A stretch of DNA of 64,000 nucleotides from an uncultured Aquimarina sp. (lineage in GTDB: Bacteria; Bacteroidota; Bacteroidia; Flavobacteriales; Flavobacteriaceae): positions 62,001-126,000 of the forward strand of contig CANMLU010000004.1 of assembly GCA_947498815.1 (NCBI GenBank), read 5' to 3'. How positions within the stretch are numbered: the first letter of the stretch is position 1; each line of letters begins with the position of its first letter. This document shows, piece after piece, positions 8,229 to 16,420 of this stretch. The notes beneath the pieces were generated by a model that saw only the letters and a list, made by a program, of their open reading frames with translations, had not been told where the DNA came from and ran no database searches. A program made the position numbers and the translations under genes.

Positions 8229-8734
8229 TTAATAATTAATACGCTATCGGTGATTATAGCATCTGTGATTTTAATAATAAACAACTTTCCGTAGACTTTT
8301 TCGTCAATCGAAGTATATTTTTCTTTACCCAAAATCTTATTTACAAAAGTAGGGGTTGTATTACTATGTCCCACTATTACTGAAGTCTTCCCTTTTGTTT
8401 TTTGTTGAAAATCAGAATTATATAAATCACGAGGATTATAGGATGCGATCGTTAACTCCTTGCTTGCTGCGATTGGCTGAGCAGTTTGTTGTGTTCTAAG
8501 GTAATCCGTAGAAAACACTAAATCTATAGGCGTGTCGGCTAACATTTTTGCCCAATTCTCGGATCGTTCTTTTCCTTCTTCCGTAAGGTTCGGATTTTTG
8601 TTATTGGGATCACTTAGGTCTTTTTCGGCATGCCTAATAAAGAAATATGTGGTTGTTTGGGATTGTTCTGATGTCTCTTGAGCAAAACTTACAATGGAGA
8701 AAAGAAATATGTGTAATATTAGTATGGATTTCAT
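8225..8734 (-). CDS. Histidine phosphatase family protein (SixA/PGM-like), exported
   Basis: A 169-residue protein with a signal peptide (MKSILILHIFLFSIVSFAQ, cleavage about residue 19). The mature part starts FFIRHAEKD, the RHx phospho-histidine motif with RHAEK at about 34-38. LTEEGKERSENWAKML, VFSTDYLRTQQTAQPIA and VIVGHSNTTP (second catalytic His) follow in the order of the histidine phosphatase superfamily. It likely acts on a small phosphate ester or phosphoprotein in the periplasm. Substrate unknown. Its stop codon overlaps that of the convergent gene within the palindrome CTAG (8225-8228). Confidence 0.88.
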   Translation of the reverse strand: MKSILILHIFLFSIVSFAQETSEQSQTTTYFFIRHAEKDLSDPNNKNPNLTEEGKERSENWAKMLADTPIDLVFSTDYLRTQQTAQPIAASKELTIASYNPRDLYNSDFQQKTKGKTSVIVGHSNTTPTFVNKILGKEKYTSIDEKVYGKLFIIKITDAIITDSVLIIN

Positions 8735-8804
8735 AGAATTATATTTTGTTTAAGGAAATTGCATGTGTATACTGCAGTTTATGGGTATTGATTTCAAATC
8801 AAAT

Positions 8805-8930
8805 TTACTCTAACATTCCCATTTTCCAAATAACAATAATCATGGATAAAATAGCAATAACAAAAAACCCTATATAAATATAGGAGCTTTTCTTTTTATG
8901 AGATGAGCCCAAATCGCCAGAAGATTTCAT
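8805..8930 (-). CDS. Small single-pass membrane protein, 41 residues
   Basis: Minus-strand ATG at 8930 opens 41 codons to TAA at 8805. Residues 1-15 are polar and basic (MKSSGDLGSSHKKKSS), then about 20 hydrophobic residues (YIYIGFFVIAILSMIIVIW, 17-35) form one membrane helix, ending KMGMLE. A basic stretch before the helix predicts an N-in orientation. It lies between two codirectional genes, filling a gap that would otherwise be empty. No family recognised. The clear membrane design and clean start and stop support it, but only a search for homologues would prove it. Confidence 0.62.
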   Translation of the reverse strand: MKSSGDLGSSHKKKSSYIYIGFFVIAILSMIIVIWKMGMLE

Positions 8931-8985
8931 ATGGCTAGGTTTAAGTGGTTGTATTTTTATATAAGACTGCTAGAATATTAAAATG

Positions 8986-9468
8986 TTACACTTTTTGTGG
9001 TTTTAAATGAGAAATTCTTTCTTCAAAGGTTTTTGCATTAATTGGGGTTAAGATATTTTGAAATAATACTGATAAGGATTTGTCGTGGTTCCATCGTTTT
9101 TGCTGCATTAGATTAAAATGTACAAAAGTGCTCCACATCACGGCTTTGAGTTCGGTTTTGTTGTGATTCCACATCCTAATTTCGACATGTAGTTGATTTT
9201 CTGTATAATGAATGAGTTGAGAATCAATAATAACATCTTCCATTAATAAAGCAGGTTTTAAATAAGCAATCTGATTGGTTCCCACAACCCAGCTGATGCC
9301 TTTGGTTTTTGCAAGTTCGAATATGTCCAAGTCATAATGCTTGTCTATTTGATCTTCACGAGCATTAATCATATAGTTGATATAAGCGGCATTGTTAAGG
9401 TGGTTAAAAGGATCGCAATCCTGAAATCTTATCTTGGCTTTGCTTTCTAATATTTTTTCGAGTTTCAT
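8986..9468 (-). CDS. Hotdog-fold acyl-CoA thioesterase
   Basis: A 160-residue 4HBT/thioesterase-superfamily protein. KAKIRFQDCDPFNHLNNAAYINYM at about residues 10-33 holds the catalytic Asp/His region (DCDPFNHLNNA) of YbgC-type enzymes. WVVGTNQIAYLKPALLMEDV is the central helix-to-strand segment. It hydrolyses an acyl-CoA in the cytoplasm. ATG 9468 was chosen: the longer TTG start at 9495 would lie inside the palindromic operator at 9487-9504. The tetR gene is immediately upstream on the same strand, and both have the same operator type, so derepression by an acyl-CoA or lipophilic compound is a reasonable inference. Confidence 0.87.
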   Translation of the reverse strand: MKLEKILESKAKIRFQDCDPFNHLNNAAYINYMINAREDQIDKHYDLDIFELAKTKGISWVVGTNQIAYLKPALLMEDVIIDSQLIHYTENQLHVEIRMWNHNKTELKAVMWSTFVHFNLMQQKRWNHDKSLSVLFQNILTPINAKTFEERISHLKPQKV

Positions 9469-9486
9469 ACCTATAGTTTTTATGAT

Positions 9487-9504
9487 ATATACCAATCGGT
9501 ATAT
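9487..9504. promoter_or_regulatory. TetR operator upstream of thioesterase
   Basis: ATATACCAATCGGTATAT is an 18-base palindrome with one central mismatch pair, 19 bases before the thioesterase ATG. The same sequence (with AATT centre) occurs in front of the tetR gene at 10151-10170. Two matching palindromes around one TetR gene is strong evidence for operators. Confidence 0.8.
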
Positions 9505-9521
9505 TTTGTTTTAAAAAAAAG

Positions 9522-10118
9522 TTATTGTTTTAATTCTTTATGAATTATGGCATCTATCTGATCCATAGTTTCCATTAGATAACTATTATCCTCTAGAGTG
9601 TGTGTCATAAAAATTGCTCCTATTATCATTGTGTACAACCTTTTTGAATATTGCGTTGGGTTAATATGCTCATATATTTCCTTTTTCAATATGCCTGTTT
9701 CAATGATTTTGCCCAGATTACTTTGAATTTTATTGATGGTGTATTGAACACGTTCATATAATAGTGGGTTTTGATGTTTGGCATCGACCCCCATATTTAG
9801 AACAGGGCAACCGCCCAATTCTTGGCTATAGTTATAATAATTTCTGTAAAAATCAGCAATCAAGAATAATTTTTCCAAAGGAGAATCGCTCAAAGATTGA
9901 TGATTCGTAATTCTTCTCAGCATGTTTTTTACAGTCGTGTTAAATGCTGCTACAGCAAGCTCTTCTTTATTTTTGAAGTTGCCATAAATAGCACCTTTGG
10001 TAAGCCCCGTAGCCTTGGTAATATCACTCAAGCTCGTAGCTGCATATCCATTTTTGTTAAAAATAGGAGCTACAGTTTGGATAATAAACTCTGTCGTTTG
10101 TTTGGCTTTTGTAAACAT
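9522..10118 (-). CDS. TetR/AcrR family transcriptional regulator
   Basis: A 198-residue repressor. The N-terminal HTH (about residues 10-50) reads IIQTVAPIFNKNGYAATSLSDITKATGLTKGAIYGNFKNKEELAVAAF-like, a textbook TetR DNA-binding domain. The C-terminal about 140 residues form the ligand-binding helices, with GGCPVLNMGVDA and a pair of family-typical hydrophobic helices. ATG 10118 was chosen; the upstream TTG at 10133 has no support. Perfect palindrome 10151-10170 lies just upstream and a sister site controls the thioesterase, so it probably represses itself and that gene. Ligand unknown. Confidence 0.93.
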   Translation of the reverse strand: MFTKAKQTTEFIIQTVAPIFNKNGYAATSLSDITKATGLTKGAIYGNFKNKEELAVAAFNTTVKNMLRRITNHQSLSDSPLEKLFLIADFYRNYYNYSQELGGCPVLNMGVDAKHQNPLLYERVQYTINKIQSNLGKIIETGILKKEIYEHINPTQYSKRLYTMIIGAIFMTHTLEDNSYLMETMDQIDAIIHKELKQ

Positions 10119-10137
10119 TTTATGTGCAATCAAAGTT

Positions 10138-10170
10138 CAAATATAATAAAAATATACCAATTGGTATATT
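10138..10170 (-). promoter_or_regulatory. tetR promoter -7 box with 20-bp perfect palindromic operator
   Basis: On the minus strand TATATTTG (10145-10138) fits the Bacteroidota -7 consensus TAnnTTTG. Five bases upstream lies AATATACCAATTGGTATATT (10151-10170), identical to its own reverse complement over all 20 bases. Bound repressor would cover the promoter, so autorepression is expected. Confidence 0.82.
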
Positions 10171-10189
10171 TTGTATCAAAAAAAATGAT

Positions 10190-10828
10190 TTATTCAGATG
10201 CTTCCAAAATCATGTTTTGTACATTACCATGAGTTATACTCCGTGGAAGATTACAAGCATCCTCCACTTTTATTTCTTGATATGTGCTTAGAATAGCAAA
10301 CTTTTCTAGTGCTTTTGTGGCTTGATCACAACCAACATTTTTATTGCGTACATGATTTGTTCTAATTCTTTTGGGGTAATTGCTTTTATTTTCGAAGTCC
10401 TTGAATTGGCATTTTATAATTCTATTATCTTTAAAATAAAAACGTTCCTCTAAGGTAATCGTAACATTGACCATTTTACGCTTTCCGTATTTATTTTTCT
10501 CATAATCTTTGTACCAGATGTTGTGGATTGCATACTGAAAGAATAGCTGGTCATCCCAAATATAAAACTCATCCCTAAACTTCACATGCCCTTTTTCATA
10601 AGAATGAACAATATGTTTTAGTTCACTACCATTGTAATAGAAAGCAAGAGAACCTTTTTCTGAAGTTTCTTGACACGAATAATCCGTATGATGTTGTCTT
10701 AATGCATCTGTGTCTAACAATTCTCGTATCAATTGATATTTATTCGAAATATCAGAAAGGGTCCCTTTTTTATTTTGGCCCAAACAAATGATAGAGGTGA
10801 AAAAAAGTAATAATAAGGTTGGTCTCAT
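10190..10828 (-). CDS. Secreted protein of unknown function
   Basis: A 212-residue exported protein with signal peptide MRPTLLLLFFTSIICLGQ (cleavage near residue 18). Four cysteines in the mature part (in YSCQET, CQFKD-like, GCDQAT and DACNLP segments) could pair in the periplasm. Aromatic-rich strands around residues 65-130 (FYYNGSELKHIVHSYEKGHVKFRDEFYIW) suggest a beta-sheet domain of the kind seen in small periplasmic proteins. No family recognised. It is codirectional with tetR, but the tetR promoter and operator separate them, so it is likely an independent unit. Confidence 0.62.
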   Translation of the reverse strand: MRPTLLLLFFTSIICLGQNKKGTLSDISNKYQLIRELLDTDALRQHHTDYSCQETSEKGSLAFYYNGSELKHIVHSYEKGHVKFRDEFYIWDDQLFFQYAIHNIWYKDYEKNKYGKRKMVNVTITLEERFYFKDNRIIKCQFKDFENKSNYPKRIRTNHVRNKNVGCDQATKALEKFAILSTYQEIKVEDACNLPRSITHGNVQNMILEASE

Positions 10829-10969
10829 TGCGGACGCAATGTACTTAAAAACTCTTTTTTTTTCAGATTTAGTTATTAACCATTATACGTGTAAACATGT
10901 TAGTAACTACGGTAAAACCATAATTCATGCAAATCTAGAACTTTTTTCAACTTTTTATTTTTGTTTACA

Positions 10970-11014
10970 AAAAGTGAGCTGTCACCCTTTTTTCAGGGAG
11001 ATTTGCTCACTTTT
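10970..11014 (-). terminator. clpB terminator
   Basis: Arms AAAAGTGAGC (10970-10979) and GCTCACTTTT (11005-11014) pair perfectly. Between them CCCT and AGGG form an inner stem. It lies 26 bases after the clpB stop, and on the minus strand the stem ends in a TTTTT-rich tail. A matching use for the plus strand is possible. Confidence 0.8.
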
Positions 11015-11039
11015 ATATTGTTTTAATGATTCTTGAAAA

Positions 11040-13643
11040 TCATTCAGATACTAAATCACCTTGATTTCTAAATATCAGGTTGTCATCAAATTCATCCAAT
11101 AGAATAATGCTTTCTGTAGAAATTTTTCCTGCTAGTATTTCTTTGGATAATTCATTCAGTACTTCCTTTTGTATTGTTCGTTTAACGGGCCTTGCTCCAT
11201 ACTCTGGTTGAAACCCTTTTTTAGAGAGAAAAGTAATAGCCTCATCTGTCGCATCCATGATAATATTTTGTTCTACCAGCATAGCGGAAACATTTTTCAA
11301 TTGAAGTTTTACGATCTCATGGATATTGCTTTGCGTTAATGGTGAGAACATTACAATATCATCGATCCTATTAATAAATTCTGGTCGTACAGATTGTTTC
11401 AGTAAGCCCAGTACTTCAATTTTGGCAGCTTCCATGGCTGTGTTCAGATCTTTAACGGCTTCAAACTTATCTTGTATGATATGGCTTCCCATATTACTTG
11501 TCATGATAATGATGGTATTTCTGAAGTCCGCGGTTCTTCCTTTGTTGTCGGTTAACCTTCCTTCATCCAATACCTGTAATAGGACATTAAAAGTGTCCGG
11601 ATGAGCTTTTTCTATTTCATCTAATAATACAACAGAATATGGTTTTCTGCGAACAGCTTCGGTTAATTGCCCTCCTTCGTCATAACCAACGTATCCAGGA
11701 GGTGCTCCAACTAATCTACTTACGGCATGGCGTTCTTGATATTCACTCATATCAATTCGAGTCATCGCGCTTTCGTCATTAAACAGATATTCGGCCAGCG
11801 CTTTTGCAAGCTCCGTTTTTCCCACTCCTGTGGTTCCTAGAAATAAGAAAGAGCCAATAGGTTTTTTCTGATCCTGTAAACCAGCTCTGCTTCGGCGAAC
11901 GGCATCACTTACCGCTTGTATAGCTTCGCTTTGACCAACGACACGTTTCTGAAGTTCTTTTTCTAATACCAGAAGTTTTTCACGTTCACTTTGTAGCATT
12001 TTGGTTACTGGTATTCCTGTCCATTTGGCTACAACTTCGGCAATGTCATCATTTGTGACTTCCTCTTTAATCAAGGAAGAATTACTTTGCTGTTCTTCTA
12101 GTTGTTTTTGTAATTCTTCTAGTTTTTCTTGAGCTTCTTTAATTTTTCCATATCTAATTTCGGCTACTTTTCCATAATCTCCATTGCGTTCTGCACGTTC
12201 TGCTTCGAGCTTATACTCTTCAATATTAGTTTTGGTATTTTGAATAGCATCAACCACTTCTTTTTCACTTTGCCATTTGGAAAAAATCTCATTTCGTTCT
12301 TCTTTTATATTGGCAAGATCTGCGTTTAATGTCTTTAATTTGGTTTCGTCATTTTCGCGTTTTATAGCTTCAATTTCAATCTCTAGTTGCATTACTTTTC
12401 GATCCAGAACATCTAGTTCTTCGGGTTTAGAATTGATCTCCATTCTCAATTTTGAGGCCGCTTCATCCATTAAATCAATTGCTTTGTCTGGTAAAAACCG
12501 ATTTGTAATATACCGTTGGGATAACTCGACAGCTGCAATAATAGCTTCGTCTTTAATTCTAACTTTATGATGTGTTTCATATTTTTCTTTGATTCCTCTA
12601 AGGATAGAAATAGCACTTTCTGTATCGGGCTCATCTACAGTAACTTTTTGGAATCTTCTTTCTAGGGCCTTGTCTTTTTCAAAATATTTTTGATACTCGT
12701 CCAAAGTTGTAGCTCCAATGGCTCTAAGTTCACCTCTCGCCAAGGCTGGTTTTAAAATATTTGCCGCATCCATAGCCCCTTGACCACCACCCGCGCCAAC
12801 AAGAGTATGAATTTCATCAATGAATAGTACAATATCACCATCACTTGTTGTCACTTCTTTAACTACTGCTTTTAGTCGTTCTTCAAATTCACCTTTAAAT
12901 TTTGCGCCGGCAATCAGAGCACCCATATCCAGAGAGAATATTTGCTTGTCTCTTAAATTTTCTGGAATGTCACCCGCAATAATTCTGTGCGCCAACCCCT
13001 CTGCAATTGCAGTTTTACCAACTCCAGGTTCTCCAACTAACATTGGATTATTCTTGGTACGACGCGATAGTATTTGTAATATCCTTCGTATTTCTTCGTC
13101 TCGGCCAATAACGGGGTCTAATTTTCCGTTTTCGGCCATTTCGTTAAGGTTTTTTGCATACTTACTAAGTGCCTGGTATGTTTCTTCAGCACTTTGTGAA
13201 GTAACGCGTTCACCTTTTCTCACTTCGCTTATTGCTTCTTTTAAGTGTTTTTCTGTGACTCCTTGATCTTTTAAAATCTGTGCTATTTTACTGTTTGATT
13301 TAAAAATAGCAATAACCAAATGTTCAATAGATACATACTCATCATTCATCTTTTTTGCAATGATGCTAGCTTCATTTAAAGACTTTCCGGCTTCTCTGGA
13401 TAGTTGTATTTCTCCGCCAGTTACTTTTGGAAAACTCTCTAGTGTACTGTCCAAGACTTGTTGTAAAAGACTAATGTTTACATCCAGTTTTTTTAGTAAA
13501 AAGGGGAGTACATTTTCATCAACATTAAAAATCGCTTTAAAAATATGTTCATTTTCTATCTGCTGATGCCCAAAACTTTGAGCAAGTTGTTGTGCTTGCT
13601 GTATCGTTTCTTGTGATTTTATAGTGAAATTATTAAAATTCAT
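11040..13643 (-). CDS. clpB: ATP-dependent chaperone ClpB
   Basis: An 867-residue AAA+ disaggregase that rescues aggregated proteins together with DnaK. Clp_N repeats occupy residues about 1-145. AAA domain 1 has Walker A GEPGVGKT at 204-211 and Walker B VLFIDEIH. The middle coiled-coil (about 400-530) is rich in E, K and L, as expected. AAA domain 2 has GTTGVGKTE near residue 605-615 and VVLLDEIEKAHPD. The C-terminal domain contains YGARPVKRTIQ. ATG 13643 was chosen; the TTG at 13679 would add 12 residues before the conserved MNFNNFTIKSQE start. Divergent from ytxJ, with a terminator downstream. Confidence 0.97.
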   Translation of the reverse strand: MNFNNFTIKSQETIQQAQQLAQSFGHQQIENEHIFKAIFNVDENVLPFLLKKLDVNISLLQQVLDSTLESFPKVTGGEIQLSREAGKSLNEASIIAKKMNDEYVSIEHLVIAIFKSNSKIAQILKDQGVTEKHLKEAISEVRKGERVTSQSAEETYQALSKYAKNLNEMAENGKLDPVIGRDEEIRRILQILSRRTKNNPMLVGEPGVGKTAIAEGLAHRIIAGDIPENLRDKQIFSLDMGALIAGAKFKGEFEERLKAVVKEVTTSDGDIVLFIDEIHTLVGAGGGQGAMDAANILKPALARGELRAIGATTLDEYQKYFEKDKALERRFQKVTVDEPDTESAISILRGIKEKYETHHKVRIKDEAIIAAVELSQRYITNRFLPDKAIDLMDEAASKLRMEINSKPEELDVLDRKVMQLEIEIEAIKRENDETKLKTLNADLANIKEERNEIFSKWQSEKEVVDAIQNTKTNIEEYKLEAERAERNGDYGKVAEIRYGKIKEAQEKLEELQKQLEEQQSNSSLIKEEVTNDDIAEVVAKWTGIPVTKMLQSEREKLLVLEKELQKRVVGQSEAIQAVSDAVRRSRAGLQDQKKPIGSFLFLGTTGVGKTELAKALAEYLFNDESAMTRIDMSEYQERHAVSRLVGAPPGYVGYDEGGQLTEAVRRKPYSVVLLDEIEKAHPDTFNVLLQVLDEGRLTDNKGRTADFRNTIIIMTSNMGSHIIQDKFEAVKDLNTAMEAAKIEVLGLLKQSVRPEFINRIDDIVMFSPLTQSNIHEIVKLQLKNVSAMLVEQNIIMDATDEAITFLSKKGFQPEYGARPVKRTIQKEVLNELSKEILAGKISTESIILLDEFDDNLIFRNQGDLVSE

Positions 13644-13814
13644 TTGTTCTTTATTTTGAGTTCTGTTGATTGAAATCAAATAATATTCCTATTCTTAATT
13701 CAAGCCAAAATGTCTTGTAAGGGCTTGTTTTTACTGACTTTTTGACGCGTTGTAAAGTTAATGATTTTATGACGACAAATATGTGAATGTAGTCATTTAT
13801 AAAAATCATTTGAC

Positions 13815-13822
13815 TAAGTTTG
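13815..13822 (+). promoter_or_regulatory. Bacteroidota -7 box upstream of ytxJ
   Basis: TAAGTTTG matches TAnnTTTG, 21 bases before the ytxJ start codon. No clear TTG box is visible at the usual distance, so only the -7 element is called. Confidence 0.45.
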
Positions 13823-13842
13823 TAGCAAAATAATAAGTAAGC

Positions 13843-14238
13843 ATGGGAATATTTGGTAAACTATTTGGATCCGATGAAAAGGCTCCAAAAGAAGAGAAAC
13901 AGGCTTTGCCTTGGCAAGAATTAACTTCAATAGAGCAATTGAATGAAATTTCTAAGGCTTCAAAGGTAAAAACCCAAGCTATATTTAAACATTCGACGCG
14001 ATGCGGAATCAGTAGAATGGTGATTCGTAATTTTGAGAGTAGCTTTGATTTGTCAGAGCATCAAGTCGATCTGTATTATCTTGATTTGCTGAATTATCGT
14101 GATGTGTCTTCAGAGATTGCAGCTAGGTTTCAAGTATTTCATGAATCGCCACAATTTATTGTAATCAGAAATGAAGAGGCTGTTCATCATTCTTCTCATA
14201 GTATGATAACTCCACAAGTGTTACATCAATTTGTTTAA
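13843..14238 (+). CDS. ytxJ: Bacillithiol-system redox-active protein YtxJ
   Basis: A 131-residue thioredoxin-fold protein. After a variable start (IFGKLFGSDEKAPKEEK) the conserved LPWQELTSIEQLNEI and IFKHSTRCGISRMVIRNFE follow; the single Cys in the STRC motif (about residue 52) is the redox-active one of the YtxJ family, which is linked to bacillithiol metabolism in Firmicutes and Bacteroidota. YLDLLNYRDVSSEIAARF and HESPQFIVIRN complete the fold. Divergent from clpB and convergent with the haemoglobin gene, with only two bases between stops, so both may be stress-linked, an inference from position. Confidence 0.88.
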   Translation: MGIFGKLFGSDEKAPKEEKQALPWQELTSIEQLNEISKASKVKTQAIFKHSTRCGISRMVIRNFESSFDLSEHQVDLYYLDLLNYRDVSSEIAARFQVFHESPQFIVIRNEEAVHHSSHSMITPQVLHQFV

Positions 14239-14240
14239 AA

Positions 14241-14645
14241 TTAGCTGGCCGCGGGACTTCTATTTTGAAAAATTTTCATAAAGAACATGGTGCCCATTTT
14301 TCTAGCTCGATTTTTGGCCAAAGTTGCTCGTGTTCCTTCATACAGTTCATCCAAAGTTGTTATCCATAAACGAAGCCATATCCCAAAATGAACGTTGGTG
14401 ATACCGTGATTGAAAACTTGATCTACCTTTTGATGAGCCTTGATCGGATTGCCTTTAAATTTATTCACAAATAAAAGATTGGTTTCCCAGAAATCTGTTA
14501 ACCGATCAATATGTTGATCCCAGTCTTTAATTATAGAATTAAAGATTGGACCCAAAGTTTCTTCTGCTCTAACTTTTTCGTAAAATTTGGAGACTAATAT
14601 CGCTATATCGTCTCTATTTTGAATATCAATTTTTTTAATGTGCAT
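14241..14645 (-). CDS. Group III truncated haemoglobin
   Basis: A 134-residue 2-over-2 globin. DIQNRDDIAILVSKFYEKVRAEETLGPIF (about residues 7-35) is the helix A/B signature of group III. DRLTDFWETNLL, then GNPIKAHQKVD gives H71 as likely proximal haem ligand, and HFGIWLRLW follows as helix G. The group binds O2 and NO and is thought to help with nitrosative stress or redox sensing. It is followed downstream by no partner but preceded, 16 bases upstream, by a small membrane-protein gene on the same strand; they probably share a transcript. Confidence 0.92.
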   Translation of the reverse strand: MHIKKIDIQNRDDIAILVSKFYEKVRAEETLGPIFNSIIKDWDQHIDRLTDFWETNLLFVNKFKGNPIKAHQKVDQVFNHGITNVHFGIWLRLWITTLDELYEGTRATLAKNRARKMGTMFFMKIFQNRSPAAS

Positions 14646-14661
14646 GAAGACTTAAATTGAA

Positions 14662-14943
14662 TTAATAAAAAGTAAAGTTTACGATCACAAGAATACTATT
14701 GGTTAGTAAACTTGCAATTAATAAATTAAAGACCAACTTTGGTTTCATCTGTGCAAGTATTGAAGCATTAAAAAACATACATAAGATTACACAAACCCAT
14801 AATTGAATCATTTGTGCAAAAGATCGTTCTTGCATTAAAATATACATGGCTGCAATTGATCCTAAACAACTGGAAAGAATAATCATGAGTGGAATGTAAG
14901 CCATATACATTTCCTTAAAATCCTTTAATAATCTTGAATACAT
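14662..14943 (-). CDS. Small membrane protein, three predicted helices
   Basis: A 93-residue very hydrophobic protein. Helices are near residues 14-36, 44-63 and 70-92, with short polar joints. No recognisable family motif. It precedes the truncated haemoglobin gene by 16 bases on the same strand, so a shared transcript is likely. It may be a membrane partner for haem or redox chemistry, which is only a guess from context. ATG at 14943 is the only sensible start. Confidence 0.7.
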   Translation of the reverse strand: MYSRLLKDFKEMYMAYIPLMIILSSCLGSIAAMYILMQERSFAQMIQLWVCVILCMFFNASILAQMKPKLVFNLLIASLLTNSILVIVNFTFY

Positions 14944-15029
14944 ACTATTGCTATTTGAAATTATTCAAAGATATTTCGAGGATGGGTCACTAATTTATGA
15001 TCCTGATCATAAAGCGGAAAAAAGAATAT

Positions 15030-16298
15030 TTATTTTAAAAATTTAATGTAGAGATAAAATAAGGCAAACCCTGTTAGAAATAGAATTCCCAGATAGCTAA
15101 TCAATCTCATAAATAGTTTTGGAGTTGCGTCTTTGTGGATATATTTTTTGCTTACCAATTTAAAATTGGCAACTGCGACAAAAGGTGCAATTAAGAAAGA
15201 TATTGTGGTTGCCAAATCAATTAATTTTTTAAACTCTCCTCTGAAGAAAGTTATGATTAGAAATGAACCAATTGCTAGTATGGATAGTGAAACTAGATAT
15301 ATCCGTCTGGAATTATATTTTTTAGTAGGACTTGAAGGAGACAATAGTTTTACGGTACGCTGAAGTGCTCGTGAATAGCCATCAAAAACTCCTAAACTTG
15401 TTCCTAGCATGATAGAAAAAGAAGAAATAGCTATGATCAAATAGCTCCAATTTCCTATAGTTTGGGTATATAATTTAATTATAGCGTCGGCAAATCCTAC
15501 ACTATCTTTTGGTAGTGTCTTTCCTGTTCCAAAAACAAGATATGCTCCAATTATCAAAAAACAAATAGCCAAAAAAGCCGATATCCAATACCCCAGGTTA
15601 AAATCGAATAGTGTTTCTTTTAGCGTTGGTCGATATTTCATGTACTTCATTTTCTCTACTGTCCACAAGCTAATCCAAGTTGATAGATCCAATGCTGTAG
15701 GCATCCAACCCATTAGTGCGATCAAAAACAAAATTCCGGTGTCGTCATAAATAGTAGTCGCAATAAAACCTTCAGTTTGTTCGGCTGGGCCATTTATAAG
15801 AGTGATTATAAATACGATTATTGTGGATACAAATAATAGTATTCCTATAATTTTAATGATACTGTCTAGTGCATTAAATTTCCCAAAGATGAGTATGCCA
15901 AAACACACCAAAAAAACTAAAATGACAGGAAATAATTCGAATGTAGGCCAAACTGCAGATAAGCCGAATAGATTATCCATAAAACCTGCGGTTACTAGTC
16001 CAACAGCAGCAACAACAAAAAACATTGAAGATACAGTTGCTATAAAATAAATCCATAATGCAAACTTTCCTAATTTCTTATAGCCGTCTATGAGGGTCTC
16101 TCCAGTTGCATTTGCATATCGAGCACCATATTCAAAAAAAGGAAACTTTATAATGTTGATAATTACTACCATAAACAGAAGAGCAAAACCATGATTAGCT
16201 CCTGCACGAGTACTTTGAACCAAATGAGAGACACCAATAGCAGTGCTTGCAAATAATATACCGGGCCCCAGGGCTTTTATAACTTTGTTCCAATTCAT
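15030..16298 (-). CDS. Nramp-superfamily transporter, divergent
   Basis: A 422-residue integral membrane protein with about 11 hydrophobic helices, in the length and layout of Nramp metal-ion transporters. TM1 reads GPGILFASTAIGVSHLVQSTRAG, where canonical Nramps have DPGN; TM6 reads GWMPTALDLSTW in place of the MPH motif. The metal-binding residues of the classical Mn/Fe transporters are therefore replaced. This subgroup is common in Bacteroidota and usually named Nramp family divalent metal transporter, but its substrate is unproven. Monocistronic on the minus strand. Confidence 0.83.
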   Translation of the reverse strand: MNWNKVIKALGPGILFASTAIGVSHLVQSTRAGANHGFALLFMVVIINIIKFPFFEYGARYANATGETLIDGYKKLGKFALWIYFIATVSSMFFVVAAVGLVTAGFMDNLFGLSAVWPTFELFPVILVFLVCFGILIFGKFNALDSIIKIIGILLFVSTIIVFIITLINGPAEQTEGFIATTIYDDTGILFLIALMGWMPTALDLSTWISLWTVEKMKYMKYRPTLKETLFDFNLGYWISAFLAICFLIIGAYLVFGTGKTLPKDSVGFADAIIKLYTQTIGNWSYLIIAISSFSIMLGTSLGVFDGYSRALQRTVKLLSPSSPTKKYNSRRIYLVSLSILAIGSFLIITFFRGEFKKLIDLATTISFLIAPFVAVANFKLVSKKYIHKDATPKLFMRLISYLGILFLTGFALFYLYIKFLK

Positions 16299-16420
16299 TA
16301 CTTAGTATTGTTTCTAAGAATAGTGCTATTCAATTTTAAAATGTAATGCGATAATTCATCCAGAGTTTAATTTGTTTCTTTTGAATTAAACTCTGGATAA
16401 AGACTAAAAAAATAAAATGT

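Noticed and set aside
9469-9495. N-terminal extension of the thioesterase starting at TTG 9495
   Set aside because: It would start inside the palindromic TetR operator and adds residues not seen in hotdog thioesterases; ATG 9468 fits better.
12820-13266. Plus-strand 148-codon ORF inside clpB
   Set aside because: Antisense shadow of a conserved coding region.
13644-13679. 12-residue TTG extension of ClpB
   Set aside because: The conserved ClpB start MNFNNFTIKSQE begins at ATG 13643; the extension has no support.
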